Below are positions 1 to 10,611 of a stretch of 64,000 nucleotides of DNA, in pieces; positions within the stretch are counted from its first letter, which is position 1, and every line of letters starts with the position of its first letter. Position numbers and translations under genes: made by a program. Source of the DNA: Thelephora terrestris (Eukaryota > Basidiomycota > Agaricomycetes > Thelephorales > Thelephoraceae). The stretch covers positions 992,001-1,056,000 of the forward strand of contig WIUZ02000013.1 of assembly GCA_015956445.1 (NCBI GenBank), read 5' to 3'. The notes under the pieces were generated by a model, which was not told the DNA's origin, did no database searches, and saw only the letters and a program-made list of their open reading frames with translations.

Positions 1-690
1 CAAGGGGAGGTTCGTCGTCGCCAGGATCAGAACTAGGAGCGTCGTCAGAATCAGAATCAGAATTAGGAGCATCGTCAGAATCAGAATCATCAGATGGGGA
101 AGAATCCTCCTCATTATCAGGTTCATCGAGCAGATCGACGTTGTCGTCCTCAAGCTCAAGCATCAAGACATCTTCGGGAGGAGGAGGGTCGGTTTCATCG
201 AGGTACTCGGGCCGAGGAGAAGGAGGAGGGATTTCCGGACTTGAAACCGGCGCAGGATGGGTTTCTCGCTCAGATTCGAATGGGGGGGCAGGCGGTGGAA
301 ATTGGGACATTTCTGGGGACGTCTCGCGTCTACGAGCAAGTTCCACAGTAGATTTAACCCTCTGTATGTTTATTTTGTGAGTAATGTATATTTGAGGCGC
401 ATATATCCATGTTATCTTAGACGTACCGAGTCCGATCCAAGAGCTCGCTTAGATGTATGTGCTTCGACTTCTTCATCAAGCCTGTCCGGTCGTTTCTTCT
501 GAGCTCGACGCCCACGGGGAACTGTATCTGTCTTCGGTTGCCGGAGGATTACTTCGATAATATCTTGAGGGAGCGGCGCACACTGTTTTTTCCTCCCACC
601 CGGGTTGTGATCATACCAGGTACTTTGGGGTATGGAATCTCCTTTGCAGGTCTCGCAATTGCATTCGCGCCGCTGCTTGGTCTTACCCAT
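1..690 (-). CDS. N-terminal part of a Tnp2 (CACTA-type) transposase-like gene, cut by window edge
   Basis: Exon 1 is 427-690 and exon 2 runs from 361 off the left edge; a 65-bp intron (362-426, GTACGT..CAG) joins them in frame. The protein starts MGKTKQRRECNCETC with a Cys pair (CNCETC) and a conserved STWYDHNPGG motif, then becomes proline-rich and strongly acidic (repeated Ser-Asp-Asp, encoded by the cagaatcagaat-like repeats near position 50). This layout is what I know from the N-termini of Tnp2-family transposase proteins of CACTA elements in agaricomycetes. The catalytic part would lie outside the window, so the family call rests on the N-terminus only. It lies head to head with a truncated NLR gene copy, which suggests the element inserted into or beside an NLR unit. 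Confidence 0.5.
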
Positions 691-982
691 ATCTCAAAGG
701 GACCTCGAGGGGCGGGTGGACACAAAGGCAGATTTAGCTGGCGGGCGGGAAGAGGTGGGACTTAGGGAAAAAAAAATTCTAGCTCAATTCACGCAAGATA
801 CAACGGTATGTACTCAAGTCTATTGATATCTAGTTGAACTTACCCCGGAGTACGCGTACTAGTTAGGATCGCGCGACTCGGCTTGACCCCAATCGCCCGG
901 TCCAGATCCTCGGCACGTGGTCCGGTCACGCGTCGCCAGTGATCAACCCGACTCGCTGCCGCTCGCCCGGTTTTTCACTGGG
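1..982 (-). mobile_element. Probable end of a CACTA/Tnp2 DNA transposon
   Basis: Upstream of the transposase-like gene, 691-982 has no homology to the NLR unit, while from about 983 rightwards the sequence is colinear with the 3' end of the NLR genes. The junction lies beside CACTG-type motifs (ccagtg at 936-941, cactgg at 976-981), and the adjoining DNA carries repeated accgggcga and gagtcg motifs, as subterminal repeats often do. The true terminus and target duplication cannot be fixed because the other end is outside the window. Confidence 0.35.
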
Positions 983-1275
983 GATGACAAACTGTGCCTT
1001 GGTACCGCGATGGAGACGCAGGGTTGGTTTTGGTATGAACAAGACAGCCTTGAGGACGCGATGTCCGAAGCTGTGGGTGCAAAGGAGATTTATGAGAAGC
1101 TTGGGGCAGCGAGGGATCTGGGGGATGTCGGGCGTCTTATCGAGGCTATTGAAGAAAAAATGGGAAGTCGGGCTGCCCCTGCTACATCAGACTCAAGTGG
1201 TGAGTTTTTGTACGTGACTCTACTTCCCTACACATGCTGAATCTCCATTCGCGTGCATGTCATCCAGACGAATAA
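983..1275 (+). pseudogene. 3' remnant of an NLR gene (unit U0)
   Basis: This stretch matches the last TPR-coding part of the three intact NLR genes (for example 10318-10611): residues DDKLCLGTAMETQGWFW, the AMSEAVGAKEIYEKLG helix, and the closing intron with donor after SDSS and acceptor before ACGAATAA at 1268-1275. Everything upstream (N-terminal domain, NB-ARC, most TPRs) is missing. The remaining frame is open. It has its own version of the variable TPR residues, so it was a distinct paralog rather than a recent copy of NLR-1. Confidence 0.85.
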
Positions 1276-1874
1276 CCCACCCGGACGCTCTATTTTCAAC
1301 GCTTTTCCGGGGTTCCCGACTGGTGTAGATCTTCTGTGATCATTCGTCGACTCCGTCGTCCCGCAAGTCGTTGGCAAATCCTGCATCCACAAACTGCATG
1401 TCCTCCCGTTTTCCTTCTCATTTGTAGCGGACTGTCTGTATTTTTTGGAACTGGAGGATTGTTAAATAGACAAGGTCCGCAGCAAGAAATTGCGAACACT
1501 TCAAGATACAAATTTATGGGTGCTTAGCACTTCCGGACTCCTCTTCCCATCGTCGTGTCTCTTTAGTGTTACCTCCAGCCCACCAGTTCAGAGGCGTGCG
1601 CAGTGATATTTATCCACACCGGATGTACAATGTGAACGCATGATTACGCAACTTCTGATGCTCCCCCCGAATGGCCCGAGTGATTCTCACTCGAGACGGC
1701 AATGATATCGGGACGCTTTGGAGCGTCCAGGATGCCTCGATACACATTAGAAACCCGCACCACGATACCCTTCGTCCACCAAAACCTGCTTTGAACGGTC
1801 TACTAATTCCCGCCGCTCCCGGCATAACCTCCCAGACACCAAAACGGTTATGAAAGCGTATCAATAGCTCTGCA
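1276..1874. other. Intergenic part of the repeated unit
   Basis: This is the spacer between the NLR 3' end and the P450 remnant. It is colinear with 10612-11346, 21477-22147 and 36740-37420 and shares marker sequences such as tgtgaacgca and gagcgtccaggatgcctc. No exon could be supported here; antisense frames over it (for example 1610-2230) are not conserved between copies. Confidence 0.6.
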
Positions 1875-3433
1875 GGACCCTTCGTACGACTCGCTACAAA
1901 CCACCCAGACGACCTACGGAAACAGAACCCCGAAGAGAAACTTTCACGACGCGTTCGTGTCCATCCAGAGGCCTCTTCAACACGAGGAAGCACAAGATCG
2001 TCTCTCACAGCTTCTCCCTCAAGAGCGAACTTGAGCTTGAGCCCTACATTTGTCTGCACATCGGGGAATTGCTCAGGCAATGGAACAAACTCGCTGAAGG
2101 TGGAGAGAAGAGACTTTCGGGCGATGAAGTTGACGGATAATTCGGAAAGGACAGATGGGTGTGGCTTGATTTCCTCCCATGTGAGTTGTCCGATTTCTAC
2201 GCAGTCCAACATTCGCGGAGGCGCAGTCATCTCACCGCTTTTGATTGGTTCTTAGGGTAAAACTACCTCGTTGTCGACGTCATCGGTGACCTTGCCTTCG
2301 GATCCCCCTTCGACATCCTCATAGCAGCAAAGGACGCCGCACCCGTAGCCAAATCCTAAGCTAACGCAATGGCCGCCGACGGAAACGCGGAAGCGGAAGC
2401 AGACGTTGATTACTTCCCGCCGTCCATTGTCCAAACCTTGAACGAACGGGCGGACTATTCCGCTTTGATGGGCGTTCTCCCTCCATGGATTTGACCGCTT
2501 TCGAAGAGTTTCAAGTGACTCCACCCGTGGTATCGCAAGGAAAGCGTTTCGACTGCGAGTCCGACTGGGATCGCCATTGCCGTGTGCAGGCCTCTCAAGT
2601 CCTTGTCGGACCGCGTGGATCTCCTCAGAAAACTCCAGGAAGGCAAAGACCATGAAGGACCCTCACTCGAGTCATCGCTGGCTCAGACAACACCTCTAAG
2701 TGATATTTTCAACCTTGATGTCTGGCACGCACAGTTCAACTAATCGAAACTCTAGCTCTTCCTGCGCTATCACCCACCATCTCGCCTCGGAGCACAATAC
2801 TCAGTCAAAACTTCAACCCGAGCTTGACCAAGCACTCGGACACGAGCGCGACCCGATCGCATCGTCCGAAATCGTCAAGCGGCTGTCTTATTACGAAGCC
2901 GTCATCAACAAAGCCCTCTGGATGCACTCCACCTCCTCCTTGGGTCTCCCTTGTATCGTTCCCGAGGGTGGGTAGAGCGTCTCGGGCAAGCCGGAGGGTA
3001 CGGTCTTGAGCGTACCCAGCTACACGATCCATCGGGTCCCGGAGGTTTGGGGAGAGGATGTTGAGGCGTTTAGGCCCGAACGGTGGTTTAAACAAGATAA
3101 GGCTGACATCCAGAAGACGTTTAACCCGTTCTGATATGGCCCGAGGTCAGTGGGACAGCTTAGGTTTCGTGTTGTCCGCCAATGAGCCTGAACGAACTTC
3201 ATACTGATATGTAGGGCGTGTGTGGGTAAGAACCTCGTAAACATGGAGCTCCAGATTTCCATGGCCATCATCTTCCGTCGCTAAAAATCCGCTCTCGAGG
3301 ACGCTAAGGAATGCTCACGCCTTACACTACCCTCCCCTCGTCGTCTCCGGCTACCTGAGTCTTCTTTTCCACGCAGTTCGATACTATGGAAGGATTCCTT
3401 CGTAAGCCAGTTGCAAACAGGCTGAGCATGTAA
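1875..3433 (+). pseudogene. Cytochrome P450 remnant, copy 1 (benzoate 4-monooxygenase/CYP53-like)
   Basis: Pieces in all three frames reproduce a fungal microsomal P450 in order: GPFVRLA start, IRLHIGELL..WDKLAE, the FAFGSPFD region, QALGHERDPIASSEIVKRL, the K-helix VINKALWMHSTSSLGLP, PSYTIHRVPEVWGEDVEAFR, the FNPF.YGPR heme-binding region split by an intron before ACVGKN, and a last exon DTMEGFLRKPVA ending at 3433. The gene is dead: frames shift repeatedly, the middle helices are eroded, and the Ser codon of FNPFSYGPR is TGA at about 3132. The CYP53-like call comes from overall resemblance to agaricomycete benzoate-4-monooxygenases; other microsomal P450 clans are possible. It follows an NLR remnant and precedes a PWI-gene remnant, as in every unit. 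Confidence 0.8.
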
Positions 3434-3490
3434 AGAATGGATGTATGAAGGGCGTGTATGTACGTCGCCAATCGTCCTATCATGTGCATC

Positions 3491-4672
3491 GCTTCGAGTT
3501 GGACGGCAAGGAGCCACAGCCTTACGGTCGGGTTCTGTACACGAGAGGAGTTTAGCCGGCAAGACGGTGGAAAGGAGAGAAGCACGACGGTGGGACGAGG
3601 AGGCTTCGTTCAGGGATGTGAGTTTCCCGTCGTGCCTGTCTACCAGTCCACAGCACGTCTAACATCTCGTCGAATGTCGCTAATATTTTTTCACCTCTTC
3701 CGTCTCCCATCAACAGACGGAATGTCGTTATGAGCCTTGGGAGCGTGTAGGAATCCACCCTGGGGCATACTTTGGCAAGGGTACGGCCGGTAACCGTGAT
3801 AGGATCGAGCCGCGGTCGCGCCTTGACATCAGGGACGACGACGAGAGACTCAATCTTCTACACCGGTAGGTACGCAACCAAGTCCGTCATCTCTATGCAA
3901 CGTTCGATCAGTTGTTCGTAGGCTCCGTTGGCGCACGATGCGGACCAGTAGGCTCGCCGCAGAAGAATCTGCTGACAACGAACCGCGGCTCTTTGAAGAG
4001 AGGGAAGCAGAGAACCTCCTCCAGGAGTCAGAGCTTTTCCTTGCTTGACAGATGGATGAAATGCACGCCCTTGGGGAGGAGCAACGGAAGGCCGGAACGC
4101 TCTTGGATGATGGTTCCCCCGTTCGCCTGAACGTTTCTTTGGCTCTGGCTCCAATCGCCGAAACTGAAAACACCGCGAAGGAGAAGACGTTGGTAACCGG
4201 CGTAGATGGGGAAGAGGAGGAAGGCGTCAGAAACAGGAAAGCGTACCGACCGAGAAGGAAGCTCTGTTCAAGGGCAAGGTCATTTGGGATGGTCTCTCCG
4301 ATGTGAGCATACCTTCTGGTTTGTTGATTACGGTTGCACGCGCTGACAGGGGACTAGGGCATAATCGACAGGAACATGGGACCGTTAATCAAACGCTTGA
4401 TGACAAAGCATCTCGGAGAGGTCGACGATGACGATCTTGTCATGTTTCTGGTGGACCACTCGAAAGACTACGAGCAGAGACTCGTTGAAGGCCTTGAGAC
4501 GGTACGCAGATAATGACTGATACCAACCCTCGTGCTGACACATCTGCATTAGCCGTTAAGTGCTGGAGGCAGAGGGCCACCGAGTTTACGATTGGTCCAT
4601 GGCGACAAGTAATTTTAGAGAGTATGGCATCTCCACATCGCTTTGCCTGAGGATATCTTAATTCTCGGCGGA
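3491..4672 (+). pseudogene. RBM25/PWI-domain splicing factor gene remnant, copy 1
   Basis: A charged coiled-coil segment (RWDEEASFRD, then a Met-Asp-Glu-Met-His helix and VRLNVSLALAP) is followed by spliceable pieces that spell the start of a C-terminal PWI domain: the SD end of one exon, an intron with GTGAGC donor, GIIDRNMGPLIKRL, KHLGEVDDDDLVMF, then RLVEGLE. RBM25-family splicing factors end with the same order of Arg/Glu-rich coiled coil then PWI. Only the 3' half of such a gene is present, in broken frames. It begins directly after the P450 C-terminus, so the two travelled together. The RBM25 assignment is by pattern; other PWI proteins are possible. Confidence 0.65.
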
Positions 4673-4814
4673 AAAGCTTCTCCCGGGGGATCCTGATCTC
4701 GCACCACCACCCGGTGGTAGAGTCCCTACGCCTCAGCGTTTTAAAATCGAGGACTCCGATGTAGATTACTCAAGCCCATCCAACCCCGAATCGTCGGACA
4801 TAACTGCTGGCTAA
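4671..4814 (+). other. Orphan C-terminal coding fragment at the edge of the SERCA insertion
   Basis: Forty-seven open codons end in TAA (4812-4814): a Pro/Gly stretch (DPDLAPPPGGRVPTPQ) and an acidic/Ser tail (FKIEDSDVDYSSPSNPESSD). Composition and codon choice look like the end of a real protein, but the left side is cut at the breakpoint where homology to the PWI unit stops. I do not recognise the family. It lies a few bases upstream of SERCA-derived sequence on the same strand. Confidence 0.4.
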
Positions 4815-4821
4815 CACCTCA

Positions 4822-6815
4822 CCAATCCTGAAGCATTTCGAAGTCGACCCCATCACCGGTCTTTCCCCTTTACAAGTCAATAATCACGAAGAAATCCACG
4901 GTATAAATGGTGCTCGTTCTCTCTCATTTTTATCTGACACCAAGGAGAATTAACCGTGGTCTTTCCCGACTTACAAAACCACTCGATGACCTCCTGTCTC
5001 CTCCGCGTTCGCTCTCGTAGAAACTTGGGAAGGTGGTTCCCTTCTCGGCCCACTCGTTGAACCCCTTGTCATCTTCCTCACCCTTATTGTGAACGCAACC
5101 GTTGGTATCATCCAGGAGATCAATGCAGAGAAAGCGATAGATGTATGCGCGCTCTCTCTTCTTCCCTGCTCTGCTTCTATTCATACCGGTACTCCCCCGA
5201 CGAAGCGAAGGTTCCTCGAGTTAGCCAGATAGCCCACATCCATGCTTTCGAGCTCGTCCCAGGCAATGTAATCACCGTCTCTGTCGGTGACAAAACCCCT
5301 GCAGACTGCCGACTGTTCTCTATCCCCTCCAGTAGTTTCCGCGTCCATCAAGCAATCCTTACCGGAGAGGGCGAGAGCGTTAGCAAGACAACCGATGTCG
5401 TTCCTGACATTAAAGCCGTGAAACAAGATATGACAGCTCTTTTATTCTCCGTTTGTCCACGTTTGTCCTCTACACTCATCAACCCATTCACTGTATATCA
5501 CCCATGGGACTACCGTCGCCATTGGCAGTGCACAGGCCATCGTGGTCTTCACTGGCCAGAAGACAGCCATCGGCGACATCCACAAGTCAATTTCATCTCA
5601 AACCAACGAGAAGACGCCCCACAACGCAAGTTGGATGATTTTGGTGACATGCTTGCCAGAATTATCAGCATCATCTGTGTCTTCGTCTGGGTCATCAACT
5701 TCAAAAACTTCGGGGACCCGAGCCACCGCGGTGTGTTCCACGGTGCTATCCACTACTTCGAAACCACCGTAGCACTTGCAGTTGCCGCTATCCCAGAAGG
5801 CCTTGCTGCCGTGATCACTGCGTGTCTTGCCCTTGGAACCAAAAAAAACGGCTCAGGAGGACGCAATCGTGAGGAACCTTCCTAGCGTCGAAACACTCGG
5901 TTGTACGAAAGTCATCTTTCCGACAAAACTGGAATTTTGACCACCAATCAGATGAGCGTTTCACGGGTCCGTGTACACAAGTACACCGCTCTCAGCATCT
6001 CTGATATCTTTTTTCACATAGTTTTTCGTGGTTCGAGGCAACAATCTCATGGAATATCCCGCTGAGGGAACCACCTTTGCGCCTCATGGGTCTGTTACAT
6101 CTCTTGATGGCCAGGGGGTCGAAGGCGAGCTTCGTTCAGAGCCTGTCCAGCGTCTGGCTCAAATTTGCGCAGTCGGCAATGACTCCGAGGTTGCCTTCAA
6201 CTCGGTAAGCCGCGATGATGCCCGTTTTGTTCAACAAGGGGAATTGCGGCGCTTTTTTCACGAAAGGGGCTCCAGAATCCAACCTCGATCGCTGCAACTC
6301 CGTCCTTGTCCCGGGAGGCGAGATCCTTCCGATGACAGAAAGCCTTCGATCCACTGACGTCACGGACAAAACACTCTCCTACGCTTCCCAAGGCTTCGTA
6401 CTCTCGCTATGGCTTACGTAGATATCCAAGATGTCAACTCGACCTACCGCCGATGTCAAGGTACCAACGGCTATGCGCGATTTGGACGTGACCTCGCATT
6501 CATCGCGCTTGTCGGGATGTTGGATCCACCCCGGCCTGAGGTAAGATCTGCGGTCGCAAATTGCAGGACAGCGGGATCCGAGTGATTTGTATTACTGGAG
6601 ACAACAAGAACACGGCTGAGACAATCGCCGCCAAATCGACATCTTCGAAGAGGATGAAGGCCTGACAGAAAAGCGTCATACAGGCCGCGAGTTCACGAGT
6701 CAAGTCACGAAGACAAGATCCGGGCGGTCAGCATCGCGAGCGTACTTAACCGTGCTGAGCCAGGCCACAAGAGCCAATTGGTCAATCTCCTTCAATCCTT
6801 GGCATAGTTGTGGCC
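4822..6815 (+). pseudogene. SERCA-type calcium-transporting P-type ATPase, 5' two-thirds, broken
   Basis: Colinear pieces match a fungal ER/vacuolar Ca2+-ATPase: LKHFEVDPITGLSPLQV, the membrane segment [30 protein letters not shown], actuator-domain ILTGEGES (family: TGES), KRKLDDFGD-like linker, ALAVAAIPEGLAAVITACLA, the phosphorylation site SDKTGILTTNQMS (5924-5962; family: DKTGTLTTNQ) and the GDNKNTAET region (about 6598-6624), ending near the position of the hinge motif. Intron-like pieces (GTATGC at about 5140, GTAAGC at about 6205) remain, so it is a genomic DNA copy, not a processed retrocopy. Stops and frameshifts are frequent and the last third is missing. It interrupts the repeat unit between the PWI remnant and the next promoter block. 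Confidence 0.88.
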
Positions 6816-6945
6816 ATGTTGCGCTGCGCGTTTGCGAGGTTCAGAACGATCATCGATCCTGACTGGGGGGTAGTTACTCTTCCGATATATCCTTGTTGGT
6901 ACATATGTTTGTTGGAGGAGTCGGCCGGTGACCGTCAGTCTCGCA

Positions 6946-7692
6946 ACATCTTGATTCTCTCAATGCGAGTTCGCAGTGTGTTGACCGACTCTCGCGCCAA
7001 GACACTCCAATCGTCCTTCGATTCCCCGCAACACAAGAGTCTACAATTTGAGAATGAGAAATGTGATATCTGCGTGTCCTCGTGGCCTTCAATAGCTGAA
7101 GGTTCGGATAGATAGATTTCATTGATAGTCCTTAATGGTCAAAATTCGCTCTACCGGACCCACTCTGAAGTTCCACGCGAACAATTTTGTTGGTACATAC
7201 TTGCGGTCGACCGATGCGTGAATTGATCGAATTTTGACAAGTCGAAAACGCTCCGAAGCTTAGCGCCTGACGCCCAACGACATCCCCGCTCACCGGTCTT
7301 TATCCCTCTTCCACCCCTCGTCATGGCAGATACAATGACATCGCCGAGAAGTCTACCGGTCTTGCAGAATGCACGCTGACTCTCGCTCCGGTCTAAAGCA
7401 GGAACGGTGTTAGTTGAGAGGCGTGAATGGGGGTGATTTGACTGACCGGAAGTGTAAGGGACAACGGGGGTACGTTACATTGCTGTCATGTCCTTGGGCC
7501 CTTTGGACATTTGACCCGCGCCCACAGACCACGCCGTTCCAGCCGGAATCCGGTAAATGAAAGGGCTATGCCCGGACGAGGCGCGCCATGATCAAATCAC
7601 CGCTCATCTCTGCTTTAGGGTAATAGGTTTCGGGCGTTTCCTCACCGCGTGTGTACCGCACCGCTTTCTCACAACCGCCACGATTCCCGACT
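6946..7692 (+). promoter_or_regulatory. NLR promoter block, unit U1
   Basis: The block upstream of NLR-1 is repeated before NLR-2 (17735-18556), NLR-3 (33046-33818) and the NLR-less unit (14085-14882). Shared landmarks are the ggatagatagatttcattgat element, a tttggtgcttgcgtcc-like box, a pyrimidine-rich run before gtcatggcagatac, and an ...aatcaaagggctatgcc... segment about 100-150 bp before the ATG. No clear TATA box was seen. It presumably holds the NLR promoter; this is inferred from position and conservation only. Confidence 0.5.
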
Positions 7693-10611
7693 ATGGCTTC
7701 GACATCCCAGAGAAAGAGAGGGCGCGATGACGGTCGCTCGGCGTTGGATGCAGACATCCAAGTTTTGAATCATGCGATGGATGCTTGTCACCTTCAGCCG
7801 GCTCGAGAGGCTTACGACTCTGCCGGTGCTCTGCTGACCACGATTAGGGTGCGATCCTTCCTCTTCCGTAGTGGCGAGCTTCGGACTCATCTTCACGCAG
7901 GACTCTACGGCCGATGAAGAGGATTACATGGATCTCGGGCGGTCCTGTCTTGACGTATGTAAAGCTCTCGAGCGGGGCTTGGAAGGGAGTCAGCCAGACG
8001 AAGTCAGTCCATCCATCCTGGAGGCAATCAAACAGTTGACTGCGTGAGTTCGGCCAGGAGCGTACACGCATAGCACTTCACTTACCAAGGTCCTGATCTC
8101 AGGACTCTGACCGCGATTCGGAAGGAGACCGTCAATAAGGGCAAACGGAACATGCGCTCTCGACTCTTCCGCAAGGACAGGGAGGACACGATTGCCGGTT
8201 GGAAGCAGGACCTCACCAGAATCCTCCAAATCTTCCACGTACGTTCAGTGGGCCCTGCTTGACGATCATTGCTCAGTGTTTGCCCGTTAGACGGAGCTGT
8301 CGGTGAAGAACCACATGATGCTTGCAGATCTTCATCGCCACGCGTTAGCACGCCAGGAGTCCACCAACAGCCAACATCAGCCGGTAAGCGTAGCTCCCCC
8401 TCCGTATATGCCAGAACACTGATTGTCGCTTAGACTCGAGCAAGGTCAGTGACCGCAAACCCCAGAAGCCCACGGTCTGATGATTGTACAGCGTTACTGC
8501 TGGAGAAACGCCTCCCCCAGCGCCAAGGGCTTTTTTCGGACGTGAGGAGATGATCGAGAGGGTCGTCGGCTTGGCCGAAAAGCTGGAACCCATCGCTCTG
8601 ATCGGTGCAGGGGGAATCGGAAAAACGTCGATTGCTCTCACTGTCCTCGACCACAGTCGGATCAAGGAACGGTTTGGTGGGAACCGGCGCTTTATCCGCT
8701 GCGACAAGTTTCCACCTTCCCGGTCTAACTTCCTCCGCAGACTCTCACAGGCGATCGGGGCTGGCGTCGAGAATCCTGAGGACTTGGATCCTCTCCGATT
8801 GTTCCTATCTTCCGAAGAAATGCTGATAGTCCTCGACAACGCGGAATCGATTCTCGACCCGCGGGGAACAGACGGGAAGGAGATCTATGGTGTGGTGAGG
8901 GAATTAGGCCAATTCTCAAACATATGCCTCGTGATCACTTCCCGCATCACCACTGTCCCCCCCGATTGCAAAACCATCAAAGTCCCAACGCTGTCGATGG
9001 AGGCTGCTCGCAACACGTTCTCTGGGATCTACGAGCACGGCGGACGATCGGATAGGATCAACGACATCCTGGGCCAGCTAGACTACCACCCGCTCTCGAT
9101 CACGTTGCTAGCGACTGTTGCACAACAAAACCAGTGGGATAACAGTCGACTGGCAGGAGAGTGGGAGCAACGTCAAACAGGTGTGCTTCAGACAGAGCAC
9201 GACGATAGCCTTGCGGCCACAATCGAACTCTCACTCGCCTCCCCAATGTTTAGGGCACTTGGCCCTGACGCCCGAGGGCTTCTCGGAATTGTTGCGTTTT
9301 TCCCGCAAGGTGTCGACGAGAAAAACTTTCGCTGGTTGTTTCCATCCATCCCCGACATCAACACCATCTTCGACAAGTTCTGTATCCTCTCCCTCGCATA
9401 TCGCAGCGGCAGTTTCGTCACAATGCTCGCCCCCCTCCGAGACTATCTTCGTCCCACGGATCTAACACAATCCACGCACCTCTGCGCAACCAAGGATCTC
9501 TACCTCACCCGGTTATCGTTTGTTATCGATCCTGACACGCCTACATTTCAAGAATCGACATGGATCACCTCGGAGGATGTGAACGTTGAACACCTGCTCG
9601 ACGTCTTCACATTCATCAATGCAAATTCGGAAGTCATTTGGGACGCCTGTGCCAACTTTATGAAGCACCTCTATTGGCACAAAAAGCGGCAAACAATACT
9701 AAGGTCAAAAGTGGAGCAGCTTCCGGACGACCATCCCTCCAAGCCCAACTGCTTATTCTGGCTCTCGCGGCTGTTTCACGCGATGGGGAACCACACGGAA
9801 CAAAAATCTCTCCTTCTTCACCTCTTAGCACTCCGTAGAACAGAAGGGAACGACTTTCAGGTTGCTCAAACACTGCGGGAACTCTCTGATGCGAATCAAA
9901 TGCTTGACCTCTTTGAGGAAGGGATACGAGAAGCGAAGGAAGCATTGGAAATTATGGAAAGGGTTGGTGGCACTTGGGACCGAGCGAGGTGTTTGGAATC
10001 CCTCGCTGATCTGTTGCTCGAGAACAAACAACTCGACGCGGCAGAAGATGCGATATCTGGCGCCATCAATCTCTGGGAGGAAGACCAACAATACCATATC
10101 TGTCAATCTCATCAAACCCTTGGCCAAATATATCGCCGCAAAGGCGAGCGGGAGAAGGCGGTTCAGAATTTCGAGGTGGCACTCGGAATCGCATCCCGTT
10201 TCGAATGGCACAATCTGATCTTTTGGACCCATTACGCCATGGCCGAGTTGTTTCACCTTGAAGATGAGCTCGACGACGCGCAGGACCATATCACGCAAGC
10301 TAAGCTCCACACGGTCGATGACAAATTGTGCCTTGGTATCGCGATGGAGATGCAGGGTTGGATTTGGCTAAAACAAGGCAGCCTCGAGGGCGCAATGTCC
10401 GAAGCTTTGGGCGCAAAAGAGATCTATGAGAAGCTTGGGGCGGCGACAGATCTAGGGCATGTAATGGGTCTCACCCAGGCTATTGAAGAAAAAATGGAAA
10501 GTCGGGCTGCCCCTGCTACATCAGACTCGAGTGGTGAGTTTTTTCGAGCAGTGACTCTGCCTTGCTACACCTGCTAATCTTCCTTTGCGTGCATGTCATC
10601 CAGACGAATAA
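7693..10611 (+). CDS. NLR-1: NB-ARC / TPR receptor with helical N-terminal domain
   Basis: Model: 7693-7848, 7901-8043, 8103-8238, 8291-8383, 8434-8444, 8492-10533, 10604-10611 (862 aa; all phases close). Residues 1-175 form a Cys-poor, mostly helical domain that resembles the four-helix-bundle N-termini (MLKL/HeLo-like) of fungal NLRs; this part is an inference. The NTPase follows: P-loop GAGGIGKTS (218-226), Walker B MLIVLDN (about 290-296), ITSR (328-331), and YHPLSI (about 378-383) at the GLPL-like position. A winged-helix region and about six TPR-like repeats (about 560-850) fill the C-terminus. Exon 5 is only 11 nt. The last intron can be read through to a stop at 10577, giving a different tail. 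The protein is probably a cytosolic STAND-type immune or allorecognition receptor; its ligand is unknown. Confidence 0.9.

Noticed and set aside
1610-2230. 206-codon antisense open frame over the first P450 remnant
   Set aside because: It is antisense to recognisable P450 blocks and the frame is not kept in the other four copies.
5145-5885. 246-codon frame suggesting an intact ATPase gene
   Set aside because: It covers only part of SERCA, changes frame inside (lost actuator region near 5460-5600) and is flanked by stops.
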